In this document: positions 21,184 to 33,488 of the stretch, in pieces
How the letters are laid out: each line of letters starts with the position of its first letter
Numbering within the stretch: the stretch's first letter is position 1
Assembly: GCF_000264905.1 (NCBI RefSeq)
Contig: NW_006763145.1
Location: forward strand, 784,449 to 848,448
Length of the DNA: 64,000 bases
Direction: 5' to 3'
Origin: Stereum hirsutum FP-91666 SS1
Taxonomy: Eukaryota > Basidiomycota > Agaricomycetes > Russulales > Stereaceae
The notes under the pieces: model-generated
What the model was told of the DNA's origin: nothing
Seen by the model: the letters and a program-made list of their open reading frames with translations, nothing else
Databases searched by the model: none
Position numbers and translations under genes: made by a program

Positions 21184-24027
21184 CTATGGCGATTGAGGGT
21201 CTTCGCTCGCACTGCTCGTATTTCGGGTGCTTCGAAGGTAGAAGAGAGCCTCCCGTTTGGATTTGGGCGAGGTCAATTGTACGGGACCTAGGGTTGTCAT
21301 CCAACCGTCAGCTCACAGAACAAACTCGAAGACGAGCAATGCGAAAACGGAGAGCAGGTTTTGACGTACCGATACGTTCGTGAATCTTCTCCCAATCGCT
21401 ACCAAAACGATCACGTGGACACCATTAGTTCACAGCACATAATAGAGCCGCAAGATGCGGCTGGAGAAGAAAACATACGTTTCAGCGAAGACGGGGTGGT
21501 ATGGCAGCTCATCGAGCTGGATACGTTTTTCTGGGTTGGAATGCAAAAGCTAATTCCTTCGTTGAGCACGACGGGTTATAGGTAAAGCGCAAGGAAAACG
21601 CACGCAGTATATCAGATCCCTGTACTCGGGGACATCCACGTGCTCTTCGACCAGCTCCTGCGTTGGGCCGACCTGCCAGTCTTCGCCCTCGTCCCAAGGC
21701 TATACAACGCACATCACAGAAATCGACTTCGTCAGTCTGACTCAAAAAAGACATGAAAAGAATAAGACGTACCGTTCCACGGAACATCTCGATTATGAGA
21801 AGACCCAAAGCATAAAGATCTGCTCTGCGGTCATAGAACGCCTCCTCGCGTTCCGGATCAGCGTCTTGCATCTCCGGCGAACGGTACTGTCTCGTCCCAT
21901 GGGCCTTCCACATTTTCGGCTCTGTGGACGCGCATCCGAAATCAGCAATGAGCAGACGACCGTTGCGCGCGACGAGGATGTTCTCCGGCTTCAGATCGCG
22001 ATGGGTGATATGGAGGGCATCGAGGTCGTAGAGACCCATAATCTGGTGAGAACGAATATGGTCAGCAGCGGACATTGGGCAAAGAAAGAGGCAAGGAGCG
22101 AGAGGTGATACGTACAATGTCTTCGATCCATTCCCGAATCGTGTCGATGGGTTGTCTTGGTTTGTCGAACAATACTTGCGCCAACGACCCACCGCACAGA
22201 TCCTGTTATCAAACGACAATCCAACCAAACGCGAAACCATCAGCTAGAGAACACTGAACTACGAAGGTTCATATGGACGCACGGAGACCAAGAACACCTT
22301 CTTCCCACCGTCCCACCACCAATGCTTCGTCCTCATCAGGAATCGCGGTTCCGCCCTCTTACGACGCGGCCTCATCAAATTGAACATCCTAAACTCCATA
22401 TCCAGATTCTGCGCATAGCGCTCGTCCGCCTCCAACGTCGGGACCGAATACACCCTGATCGCGACCCTATCGCCGAGATCGTAAATCCCCAAGACGGCCT
22501 TATTCCTGCCCTCGACCCTGACCACGGTGGCCGAGAACGCGCTCGCGAAGCTCCCGGCGCCGATGAGGCCGTGGCAGAGGAAGGTGTAGGTCCCGTCGCC
22601 GACGTAGATTTTCTCGCCGGGGGCGACAGGGTCGATAGGCCCGAGGCAGGGAGGAATGACGGGGGAAGAAGAACGGATCTGCGCTTGTTTTGCGGGAGAC
22701 ACCGGGGGAGTGCGTGGACTGTTTATGCGATACGCTTTCGGGATGGTTAGATGGTCGTCGGTGACGGACGGAGAGCCGATGCGAGCGGTTGCTGAAGAGT
22801 GTTGGAGAGTTTGATGAGGGGAGAGGCGTTGGGGATGGTGGCGTGGGGAGAGATACGGGGAGCGAGTCGATGGCGTAAGTGAGCCGCGAGAGTCGACGCG
22901 AGTGGGGATTGCCCTCCGGGCCACTGTGTTGTCGTTGGTGCGGGCAGGCGCGGTATGGGTCAGCACCGCCAATAAGTCGTCATCTGCCTGATCATCTTCG
23001 TCGTAGAAAGGATTGCGGTCCTCGTCGACATAGAAGACGGGAGAGCTGGTTGGGGTGTCCACGCTACAACAGACAGATGCCCTCGCATGACTTCCAGAAG
23101 AAATACGACGGAAATCTTCGCACAGCGCGCGACGAGTATCGACCGAAAGAGAAGTAGACGGTCCATCGATCTGGTTGTAACTCTCCCCATGACCAACGCC
23201 GGCGATGGACAATCGAGTGAATGTTGTGTCATGAAATTCGTCTGTATTGTTCAAAACCGGATGGTGGGTAGGACCGCGACGAATGCTCTCCATAAGACCC
23301 TCGAAATACGCCATCCGCCCCTGGAGCTCGAAAACCTGGAGCCGAAGATCTTCGACGCTATGTTCGAGCCCTTGGGTCGTTATCGAGGATGGAAGGCGCT
23401 TGGTCTGGATGGACTTGCTCAGGTCGAATGATGTCGACGTCGGGGAGGGCTCAGGTGTGTCAGGAAACTCGATGACGACAGCATTGTTATTGACCTCTGC
23501 AGTTTGACCCTCTCCTTCCTCCTCCTCAACGTCTGCAAAAAAGAACAAAGGGTACAATCAGTCACCAGCGAGGAAACTTGCAGGGAGCTAACAGACCAGA
23601 GTAGACATCCTCCTCATCAACTTCTTCGATATCTGCATCCAGGTCGACCGCTTTGCGTCTTACAGCGAGGGCAGGAAGCAGAAGGCGTAAGAGCCAGGAT
23701 ACGAGTGGCCGGATGATGGATATGAAGAGGACTGCCCAAACCAAGCCACTCATCCCGTAGACGTATGTGAGGACATAGTGGAATGAGATGAGAAGTAGAA
23801 TGATTGGAGCCACATAATCGAGGTGAGGGTGCAGAGTTCGAAGAGCCTGGCGCAATGTCAGGCATGCTCGGTTTGAGAGAGGAAACGAACTTGCTTACTA
23901 ATAACAGGCTATCGAAGGGCGGTCCAAGTTGAATTTTCTTGTAGTTGTATTGGTTACGTTTGTGGCGATGCGGACGCGTGCGCGCTTTGCGGCGTGATAG
24001 GCGTTTGGGAAGTATCGCTTGAACCAT
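21184..24027 (-). CDS. membrane-anchored Ser/Thr-type protein kinase with VAIR in place of VAIK
   Basis: It starts at 24027 (MVQAILPKRLSRRKARTRPH, basic). After a short intron comes a hydrophobic double segment (APIILLLISFHYVLTYVYGM, WAVLFISIIRPLVSWLLRLLL), then a coiled-coil-like stretch (VEDLRLQVFELQGRMAYFEG) and a disordered linker. The kinase domain follows: glycine loop GLIGAGSFASAFSA, beta-3 RVAIRVYSV, catalytic loop THRDLKPENIL, ADFGCAS, RSPEM, then LYALGLLIIEMF and PWDEGEDWQVG. The end (HSNPEKRIQLDEL, DWEKIHERI) is recovered only if three late introns are removed, with the stop at 21184. HRD and DFG are intact. The ATP-binding Lys of VAIK reads Arg, so activity is uncertain. I know no named subfamily. 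The Arg was checked on both strands. Confidence 0.78.
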
Positions 24028-25599
24028 CGCAAAAGGCGGGATTGCAGAATTGGGGGAACAAAGGAACACGGGGCGTCAGGGGGAGGGAAGCAACGCGATC
24101 GCGAAAGCGCGGGTCGACGGTTATATAAACTCGTGGGATTTTGGCACCGCTTATGCAATCTGAAAGGGCACGGCACCTAGCGACGCAGCCTACCGCCGGG
24201 TTCATATTCATATATTTTAGTGGGTGGCACCTAGGGCCATGGACGGGGTCTCGGCGGTGCCCACCGTGAAAGTCCTACTGGGTTCTGGTAGGGCACCCTG
24301 GCAATTCGGAGCACATGTATATGTGTAGCGGTAAGTGGGGAAGCATCCTTTCGTAAGGGCACTGACCCGCGCGGTTGGTCACGCATACGAGGAAGGTCGC
24401 AAGTGGCAAAAACCACAAACGCCCCTCCCGGTGGGGATAACTCCCAAGACACCGATAAGATCAGATAATACGCGTAATAAGTGGGACCCCGAGAATCACT
24501 CTTCCACTGTTCCCTCGCCCTCGAGAAATCGCAGGTCTTAGTGCCTCCCGCCGTTGAAAGCAGATCAGATGGGCTTCTCAGAATGTGGATGGTCTTCCCT
24601 ACAGAAGGCCCCACTGAAAAGAGCGCATCGAGGTCGACGAAGACGACGGCGGCACTCAACCAGACATCTGGTCCAGTGTCGGTTGCCACAAAGGCTGGCG
24701 GCGCTACGCCTTGGCCCTCCGGTGAGAAAAAATTGACGACAAAGGGCATATGTCCATTGTTCTGGCCATTTGATATTGAAGACAAAAGAGCTCAATCGCT
24801 CTAGAAAAGGAATGAAAAGGAGGGGAACTCGGCGAACCCGTCCCAGAACATGATGCCCCATCGCACCCCTGGCACCAGCGCGATGTGACACAATACGCTG
24901 CTCATTCCGGCGGGACTTCTGGCGGTATTATGGAGCCAGCCTCGTGTGAATCCAATGTCTAGCCCTCTTGTCACGATCTGAACACTGCGCTGCCCACTTC
25001 TTCCCCCTTCTACCACCTAGTCTCAAGCAGGCAAGAAGGCACAGGACGTCTCCCCCGGGTCTGAATGGTCGATGATATCGGGTACGTGGTCCATTTATTC
25101 CTCTGCAGAGATGCAGGTCAAATAGGGCCCAAGAGCTAGGGACCACCTCTGGACTGGGTGACCGAGGAGGATGGGACCGCTAGCGGGCCACAGTGGCCCA
25201 CATTTGTCCACGCTCCACACAATCGGCGAACCTGGGGTCATCTCTTTCTTCCACCCACGATTTCGCTCGTCGAACGCAACTGTCGGGACCACATCCTCGA
25301 CCAGCGTTGACTGAATCCTACGACACCGGACAACTATAGGCTCGCATGTGTATATGATATGCACCTTCGGCCCTACAAAGCGACTGCACAGACGGCAACG
25401 CCATGCCACATTTTTTCTCGAAACGAACAAGAGCATGCTTTCGTGGACGACGAGAATAGGATCGGAGGCGATGTCAGGGGATTCCAAAAGAACGTGTGGG
25501 CGGGCCCTGCGGCATGGTGGAACGCACCCTGCAGGAGGACCTTCCCACTTCCTTCGAATTGAAGCCGACCCACTGGCACTCGCAATCCCCGGAACAATT
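24028..25599. other. unassigned region with overlapping open frames
   Basis: Minus-strand frames at 24231-24785 and 25095-25667 are long (184 and 190 codons), but I cannot join them by splicing or match them to a family. Plus-strand frames overlap them. It may hold one fungal orphan gene on minus or none. The 5' flank of the kinase gene (24028-24230) lies at the left. Confidence 0.3.
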
Positions 25600-26372
25600 T
25601 TCGAATGCGTCGAGGAAGAAAACCATCCAAAGTGGACGGAAGATGGCAGTCGAGAAAAATAACGCAAATCATACCCATTAACATGGGTCCGCTTCGCGAC
25701 GAATTACACGATACCCGATTGCTTGAATCACCCATGGATACTATGACAAGAGAAATGACACACCACGAATGGACATTGTCCACGTATGGGCGATGTATTG
25801 TCCTTGCACGACAACGAATTGGGAGCGGCTCATCCGTGGAGATTGTCATGGAGCTTCGGCACAACGGTTGGCACCTGGGGCGAAAACGACTCCTTGGTTT
25901 TGGAATCTTCATAGCAATTGTCTTCGTGCTGGATCTTTGAACGCGTGGAGAAAAACAATCGAAACGAATATTGTCTGTGTTTCATGCCTGCCGACTCCAC
26001 GAAGGTTGACGTTTTGTGGGGGATACAATGAGCTTCGATCTTGCTGGTCCAGAAGAATACGGCACCAAGGCATTGCGAAGAGGGGAACAAACAGTGGACG
26101 AAGACAAAGAGTGAGCCGTAACGGGATGTTCAGATGCCTCGCCATGCAAGGATGGACAACGCTGATGAAGGGAAGACGACCGGCCGTTGTCGGAGCTTCA
26201 TTTGGCCATGCGAAACCATCAAGGCTATTTTTGGACTACTTATAACGAACGTGGCGAGTTCTTTGAAGACAACAGTTTGGGCAAGGTGTCGGACAGACAT
26301 ATCTTACGGTTTATTGCAGAATGGTCGGGCAACGAGGACGATCCACAATATTGGGTCCCCAACTTGGCTTGA
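25600..26372 (+). CDS. possible hypothetical protein, structure uncertain
   Basis: Two stretches look coding on plus. One is about 25680-25880 (MGPLRDELHDTRLLESPMD ... ELRHNGWHLG). The other is about 26160-26372, reading REDDRPLSELHLAMRNHQGY, then FWTTYNERGEFFEDNSLG, to a stop after QYWVPNLA. The second has balanced composition and no internal stop and ends 25 bases before the 3' end of the Mcp1-like gene on the other strand. I could not establish the intron between the two or the start codon. The family is not recognised. Confidence 0.3.
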
Positions 26373-26397
26373 TCGTCTGGGAGTGCGATTCTAGTAT

Positions 26398-27209
26398 CTA
26401 ATACTTGTACAAAGGACTCTGCAAAAAGACCGTCTTATGCCTCTCCACGTTCATCGCAAAAGCCATGACCGGTTCCCTCGCAATAACAACCAACCCAGTC
26501 AACACCGGCAGCACACCCAGCAAAGCCACAGTCCTGTGTGTCTTTCTACTCCAGCCCTTCCACTGCTTCTTCATCCCCGTCATCAGATTCCTGAGCATCA
26601 AATGCGCACCTTCGGAAGCATGCAGGGCTACAGCCAGCGTGAGACCGACGTAACCTACCCAGTTCCTCACTGGCCATTCTCGCAACGCGGTCTTCACGAA
26701 TTCGTAGTCTAATTCAGAGGGCGAGAGGGCGTTGATAGGTGGCGCAGGAGAAGATGGAGCAAGACGGTGGAGGAAGTAGTGCACGGGGAGGTAGAAGGTC
26801 ATGATGGCGTAGCCGGTCATAGAAAGAATGCTCGTCTTTGAACGAACAGGCCGGGGAGAAATGATGCGCTTGAGTGTGGCGCTGACTGCGTGGGCGCAGA
26901 TGGGGAGGATGACAAGATAGCGCTCTCCGAATGAGGTTTGGTAATACTCCCGACCCAGGAGCTACATACGATGATAAATATTAGCTCTCCATCTAGAACT
27001 TCACGGAATTATTTGCTCACCATTACTTGAGACGAGAGGGACGAGCCGCCGAGATTCGCTACCATGGGCGCTGCAAGGTGGATCATCAAGAAGGTCGAGA
27101 TGAACGGAGCTGAGCCTTGCGCAATGGGTGTCAAGTACGACACCAATGTGCTACGAAATGAAGTTGGCTTTGGTTCTGGACGATAGTCCTTAGCATTGGA
27201 ATCAGCCAT
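26398..27209 (-). CDS. Mcp1/DUF1691-like multi-pass membrane protein
   Basis: Exon 1 starts at 27209 (MADSNAKDYRPEPKPTSFRS) and includes APFISTFLMIHLAAPMVANL. After an intron at about 27020-26960 it continues LLGREYYQTSFGERYLVILP, ICAHAVSATLKRII, MTGYAIMTFYLPVHYFLHRL, VGYVGLTLAVALHASEGAHL and VALLGVLPVLTGLVVIA, ending at 26398. The order of segments and the His-rich helices resemble the fungal Mcp1 (DUF1691) family. In yeast, Mcp1 is a mitochondrial outer-membrane protein linked to lipid homeostasis and contact sites. This assignment is by recollection of the family pattern, not by a search. The gene ends about 590 bases downstream of the ATPase on the same strand. Confidence 0.6.
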
Positions 27210-27800
27210 GATTATGGATTAAGGCTGGACATTCGAGGTCATGGAGGTTAGAGAACGCTTTGTGCAAGTTGAACGAAGGAGACTATCGCACCTCTACTGC
27301 CCAGATTTGACTAAATATCCTGCAGGACCTCAGCTTGGCTTGACAGCGACGTGTAGAGGACTGTGGTGGGGGGAAACAACGAGGTAGACATTATTGAACG
27401 CTGATGACAGCTCTAAGTACGCGTTCGCGGCCGGAGGCTGGATTGTTAAGGTTGATGACCACCTCACAGCCACCGCATGTCCAATTCCGTGTGTTCTGAT
27501 TGGTGGCCACGCAATGGAGACATGTGTGGCCCTCACATCTCAGAGCCTTTCAACAAATGCACATTGCATGGCTCAGTCTGATGTGTATAAAAATGGTTTC
27601 GATAATCGAGACGCGCAACAAAGAGCGGAAGATTCAACAGGAAAGCCGCAGATAATCTCTATAATTCGTGAATTCGTGGTATTTTTACAGGACTGGCAAA
27701 TCAGCTGTATTCGTGTATGTCATGGTAGTCGAAAAGAATTGGAGAGGATGATAGAAATAAACATAACCCCGTCGTCCATTTATCGTTATCGTGAGAATCA
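27210..27800. other. intergenic, upstream of the Mcp1-like gene
   Basis: About 590 bases between the Mcp1-like start and the ATPase stop. A plus-strand frame (27394-27876) runs over this interval but looks random. It presumably contains the Mcp1-like promoter. Confidence 0.4.
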
Positions 27801-30800
27801 TCATGCACGTCCACCAGACCTCATACTCATCGTGCGCATCGTCGGGACTGATCAATCAAATAAATCAGCATTTTAGCAGAAACGAAAAAATAACAGAACG
27901 TACACATCATCAAGCCTTTAATATCCTTCACCTTCGCCTGCTCCACGCTCTTCCTCATCAACAATACCCTGATACTTGCCCAAACCAACAACAAACACCC
28001 AAAAGCGACGGGAATTAACCAATACAGTGGGGAGAGGTGGAACGAGCCGCCGAATACGACATGTAGAGGAGGAGTGTAGATGATGAACATCCCGAGACAG
28101 GCACCGCCGATGATTCCGAAGAAGTTGTATTTGTTGCCGATGATGGAGCGACCGAAAGGGAACGAGAAGCGCGCTTTGACGGCGAAGACCTGTGATAGGA
28201 CATATAGGGTGAGTTTAGTCAGGTTAACGAGACGTGATGGAGCTGGGGAACGTACGTTGAAGCATTGCATGATGAAGATGGAAAGGTAAACTGTGTACCG
28301 ATATCCGTTGAGAAGATGATCAGGACGTAGCACACGAGGAGAACGTACCAATGCCCTGAGCTTCACCGAAAGCTTGGACTTGTTGCCATGCAGCGAGGCT
28401 TTCTCCCTTGTAATTGATAAAGTCGGGACTGCCTTTCAAGAAATACGCTGTTGTTTCGCACAATAAAAATCAGCGGTGCTCATGCACAAGAACGTGGAAC
28501 GAGAAAAACATACTTCCACTAGACTGTTGAGCCCTGCGCAGATCGCTAGGCGAGAAACCGTTCTTGAAGAACACAACGAAATATGCAACCAAGCTAGAGC
28601 GCCACAACGTCATGCGGCCAATCAGCGACCGCCATCGTCACAATAAACCGATGGAGAACGGAATGACAACTTACGACCCCAGCGTCTCAATCATCCCCGC
28701 CTCCAAATACGCATAGCTCAACAACTTCCCATCCACCAACTCCTCCTCATCCGTCTGTTCCAGCCTATCCTCCCACCACATCCTCGTAAACGGCGCCTTT
28801 ACACCATTCGTATACACCTTATCCCACATGCGCCTCGCGAAGCTAGGCTGGATGGGTTCCAGTGTTTCGGAATCACGGGCGAGGGTCTTGGAGCGTCGGA
28901 GGGCGCGACGTTTGAGTGAGGTGATGGAGCGGTCAGTTACGGGTTTGCGAGGACTTAGGCGCATAAGTCCGTCGACGGTTTCGGGTTTGTCCCATGCGAA
29001 GGAGAGCTGCGATCGAGAATGATTAACTATTGGTCACTAATAGAAAGAAAAGTGATGGACACGTACAGCAACGAAAAGTTCGAATCCCAGATCTAGTAGA
29101 AGCAAGTGAGCGAAGGGCCACAATGAACTTATATGGACTCAGCGCACCGATAACAAGGATCAAGATGGCCGACAACGGCAATGGGATAGGTACGACGACA
29201 TCTGCAGAGGTGCTCGATTAACGGAATTAATATCAACATGAGCTCTAGCACTTACAAAGTAGCTGGGGAATAACTTCCGGAGTGCTGTGCGATATTGTGT
29301 ACTGGATAGACCTCTTGAGGTTGACGAAGATCTGCCGGCCTTCCTGTACACCCTCTGCATCGTAGTTCTGATTAACGACGGTGCGTAGATGCAGGAGGAA
29401 AGTATACTCACTGACGGTAGACGCAAAGTTGTCATCGAGCAGGATCATGTTCGCAGCTTCCTTGGAAACATCAGAACCGGAGATATTCATAGCGATACCG
29501 AGGTCCGCCTATGAGAAAGCCCGATGTGGTGAGGCTCAGTTGCTACCGAGACAATAAGGTGGCGCGTACCCTCTTGAGAGCAGGTGAGTCGTTGACACCA
29601 TCGCCAGTACTACAAAGACATAAGCTCAAGCATCAGAGTGTAGGGGCGAAAATTAAACTCACACTCCAACAATGTGGCCCAGAGCCTGTGCTCGTTTCAC
29701 TGGAGTTCACAAACCAGGATGAGTATGATGATCTCGCAGTTGTATCGACGCTAAATAAGCATTGGGACCTACCGATCTCTAGCTTGTGCTTCGGCGATGT
29801 CCTCGCAAATACGATCTCTTGCTTGCTGAAGACTACGCGATACCACCCATATCGGTGTCAATGGCGTACCCTGAACCTTCAAGGCGGGTCGGACGTACTA
29901 AGATCCCACTGCCAACCCTCCAAAGTGTCAATCTGATCTCCATGAACGACGACAGCTGTAACCTCGTCATCGTATATCTGTTCGATGGGTCGGCCCGTTT
30001 TCATGCTGAGGGTCTCCTTCGTGTCTCCAAGGATGAGGTTGATTTTCCTAGCAATAGCTTCGGCTGTCTTAGGGTGGTCGCCTGGCCCCGTAATACCACG
30101 TTAATTTCAAACTCCATGACGAAGCAGGAAAGTCTATCAAGGAAGAATACGTACCGGTGACCATCATGACCTTGATACCGGCCAACCTCAACGTCCCGAT
30201 AGCTTCTCTGACGCCGTGTTTCGGTGGGTCCTCGAGCGACACGAGACCTACGAAACAGTAGTCCTCGCTAGGGTAGTTCAGGTCATTCTTGGAGAACTGG
30301 TAGTTGAGAGGGTATTTGTCGCCTGGGAGGAGATATTGTGCGCAGCCAATGACACGATGTCCACGAGAAGCCATGTACTGTCCACCCAATAGCATGGTAT
30401 GAGTTGCGGGACATAAATAAGGCAATGTTATGCGAGAGAGAAGGAGGACCAACATTATATGCGTTCTCGTAGTTGTTCCGGAACTCATCATCTACGGGCA
30501 GCACCTGGTCATCTTTGATGTATGTCGTGCACTTGGCTAAAACACGCTCAGGAGCGCCCTTGATGTACGACGTCAAAACTCCATTACTGTGCTCCTTGTT
30601 CACCTGTACCCACACATCCGTCAGCATTCTTCCCTCAGCACAGTCTAGACCAGCACCCCGAAGGACTCACCAACGTCAAAGCCCACTTATTCGTCGAATT
30701 GAACGGCACCTCGAACATCTTCGGGTACATCTTGATGTATGCATCATAGTCCTCCACATATCTGCCCGCAAACCTAGACAATCCAGTCTCGGTAGCATCG

Positions 30801-33488
30801 CCCATAATCTCACGCTGGGCGAATGGGATGTCTGTTTTGTCGAATTTGATGCGCGAGTTCAGGGTAGCGATGGAGAGCATCTCGTTCATTCCTGGTGCAT
30901 CGATGTTGAAGGATTCGGTTTCTTGTTCATCGTTATTTGACTATATGGATTAGATACGTTCTAAGATGATGGTCATGAAATCATGGTAGACGTATAGATT
31001 ACCTGGAAAGCAGAGTACATCTTGTCGCCATTCCAGAGGTTCGTGACCTTCACGAGAGAATTCAGTCACCGTGAAATCCTAGAAAGGACCGAGGAGGGTG
31101 GCTTACTGTCATCTGGTTTCTTGTCAGCGTTCCAGTCTTGTCAGTGGCCAAGAGCGTGAGCTGTGTGGCCCAGTTGTCAGCATTGAGTGCCTTCAAGAGG
31201 TGTATCATAGCACATACGGATCCTGCAGATCGACTGTTAGGACGACGACACAGCACAAATCAGAAAGGGATGCTCGAACGGACCTAAAGTCTCCACTCCT
31301 TGCAGATCCTTGACCAGTACATTGTTCGCGGCCATACGCTTCGCGGCAATGGATAAGCTGGGTCCCGATCAACCCAGCATCAGTATATAGCTCGTATCAG
31401 ACCTTGGCGGTCGGGAGAACAATAAAGGCTCACAGCAGAGTGACGACCGATGGCAGACCCTCCGGGACGAAGGCGACCAAGATGGATACGGCAAAGGTGA
31501 CAGTGGCGGCCCCATTGCCTTTGTATGAAGTGGTGATACCAACGATGAAGAAGACAATGGCGAAAAATATGGCGATGGTCGAGACGAACGCCACGAAGCG
31601 CGAACTGCAGCAGGACAATCGCGTCAGCAAACTAGATTATAAACTCTCGCGAATGGGGGTATGAATGAAGACGTGGAGACGTACATTTCGACAGCAAGTG
31701 GGCTTTTGTTGCCGGACTCTCCACCCGTCAAAGCCGCAATCTGACCAATAAGTGTACGGTCTCCAGTCCTGACGACCACTGCATGGACACACGTGTACAC
31801 AGAGAGGACTCGGATCAGCGACCATTCGGAAGCCCAAGTAGGTTGAACGACGAAACGAACCTCCCCATCCTTCGCCATTCACCACCAACGTCGAGTTGAA
31901 CGCCTGCCACACGGTAAATGAAAACCATGCCACACGATCAGCATCAGATAACCTCCCGTATCACAAAACAAAGCAAAGGAGAAAGAACAAAGAAAGGCAA
32001 CGACGTACCAAGTTCTCAGCCTCGACGGGTCTATGCTTCGATCCGCCGATGACGGGCAGCCGCTCCTGGGGTTCCGACTCCCCCGTAAGGCTGCTGTTGT
32101 CGACTTTGAGATCTGAGGCCGCGAATAGGACTAGGTCCGCCGGGGTCTTGTCACCGGTGCGCTATCGTGGTGCAGTATGGTCCGTGCGTATATATAGAAA
32201 TACATGCAGGAGACCAAGAATACGATGGATCATCGGTTGTGCAAGAGCAAGAACCAAAGTTAGTGCGATGTTTCTCCAGAGGAAGCATCGAAACGCAGGC
32301 TCCAGAGGCGGTGGAAAGGAAAGGCTAATCAGGGTGGAAGGAAGACTTGTGGAAGAATGAGGATGGAAGGAGTGGTGGACGGAAAGAAGCATCTCAACCG
32401 GAGTTTCGAAGTTTCAAACTGGACGTACGACAAGGACAATGTCTCCCTTGACGAGGTCTTGCGCAGGGATGGACGTGAGCGTTCCATCGCGAACGACCCT
32501 GCACGAAGGCGGAATCATGGCGAGGAAGGACGCAAGGATAGCTTCCGATTTCTGTAGCTGGTAGAACTCTATGAAGGCGTTGAGGAAAGCGACAGCGATA
32601 AGTATTCCACCGAGGTACGTGTTGGCGAAGTTATCCTGTTGAACAGCGAGATAGAGAGTCAGCCTTGTTGGACAGCAGCGTCGTCAGGGATTTATAAAAA
32701 AGGAAAGCTTTCCTTGAAGTCGACACCAAGCAAGACTACAGGCATCAAGCAGAAGACATATGCAGGCGTCAATCACCCATCCACAAGGAAACAATGGAAA
32801 ACACGAACTATACTCGAGGATACCGGCGATGATCTAGAAGACCTTGTCGTAAGATTCCGGAACACCAGGGAAAACGCGTTGAAAGCTTACCAGGATAATG
32901 TTGAACAAATTCCTCAAGCAGTCGAAGTACTAAAAGCAATCAAAAACAAAAGAACCCACAACATCAGGGACAATTCCCCAAAATGTCACACGAAAAACGA
33001 GAACAAAACCTCACCTTCTGCAACGCCGTCTTCTTCTTCGGAGGCGTCAATGCATTAGGACCATCCCTCTTCAGCCTCTCTCCCGCCTCCACAACCGTCA
33101 ACCCCACACTCGCCGCCGGATCCTTAACCTCAAAGCTCGTTCCCAACACCTCCGCAACCTCCATAATCGGCAGCCCATGCTCCGTAATATCAACATTACC
33201 GAGCTTCCCATCGTCCTTTTCCTTCCCGCCCTCCTTCTTCGCTTGGTCGAGGTGGTCGTACCCCGCCGCAGCGAGCTCCTTGTCCTCTTGCGTCATGACG
33301 CGCGGACCGAGCTCGACACCGCGCGGACGACCATCCTTGCGGTCGCGGTCACGATGCTCTGTGTCGATTGTGTCGTCGATTTCTGGGCCAAAGGCGACGG
33401 CGCGGTTCGTTAGGTCATGGTGTGGAGAGATCGGCTCATCGAACTCGGTTGTCTTTTCCGGGTCTGTAGAAACAGGAGAGGGCTCCAT
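27801..33488 (-). CDS. Na+/K+-type P-type cation ATPase (type IIC-like)
   Basis: It starts at 33488 ([19 protein letters not shown]) with a long charged N-terminal tail. It then carries P-ATPase landmarks in order: [31 protein letters not shown] (about 32090), [62 protein letters not shown] (about 31140, phosphorylated Asp), [17 protein letters not shown], and C-terminal helices including [15 protein letters not shown] and [16 protein letters not shown] last small intron joins GLMM to [15 protein letters not shown], with the stop at 27801. About 15-20 introns interrupt it. PEGLP and [12 protein letters not shown] point to the animal-like Na/K or H/K pump branch found in some fungi. It should move alkali cations across the plasma membrane. 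No beta subunit is evident nearby. Confidence 0.9.

Noticed and set aside
24231..25667. Single minus-strand gene joining the 184- and 190-codon frames
   Set aside because: No splice pair keeps phase convincingly and no family match. Left as unassigned.
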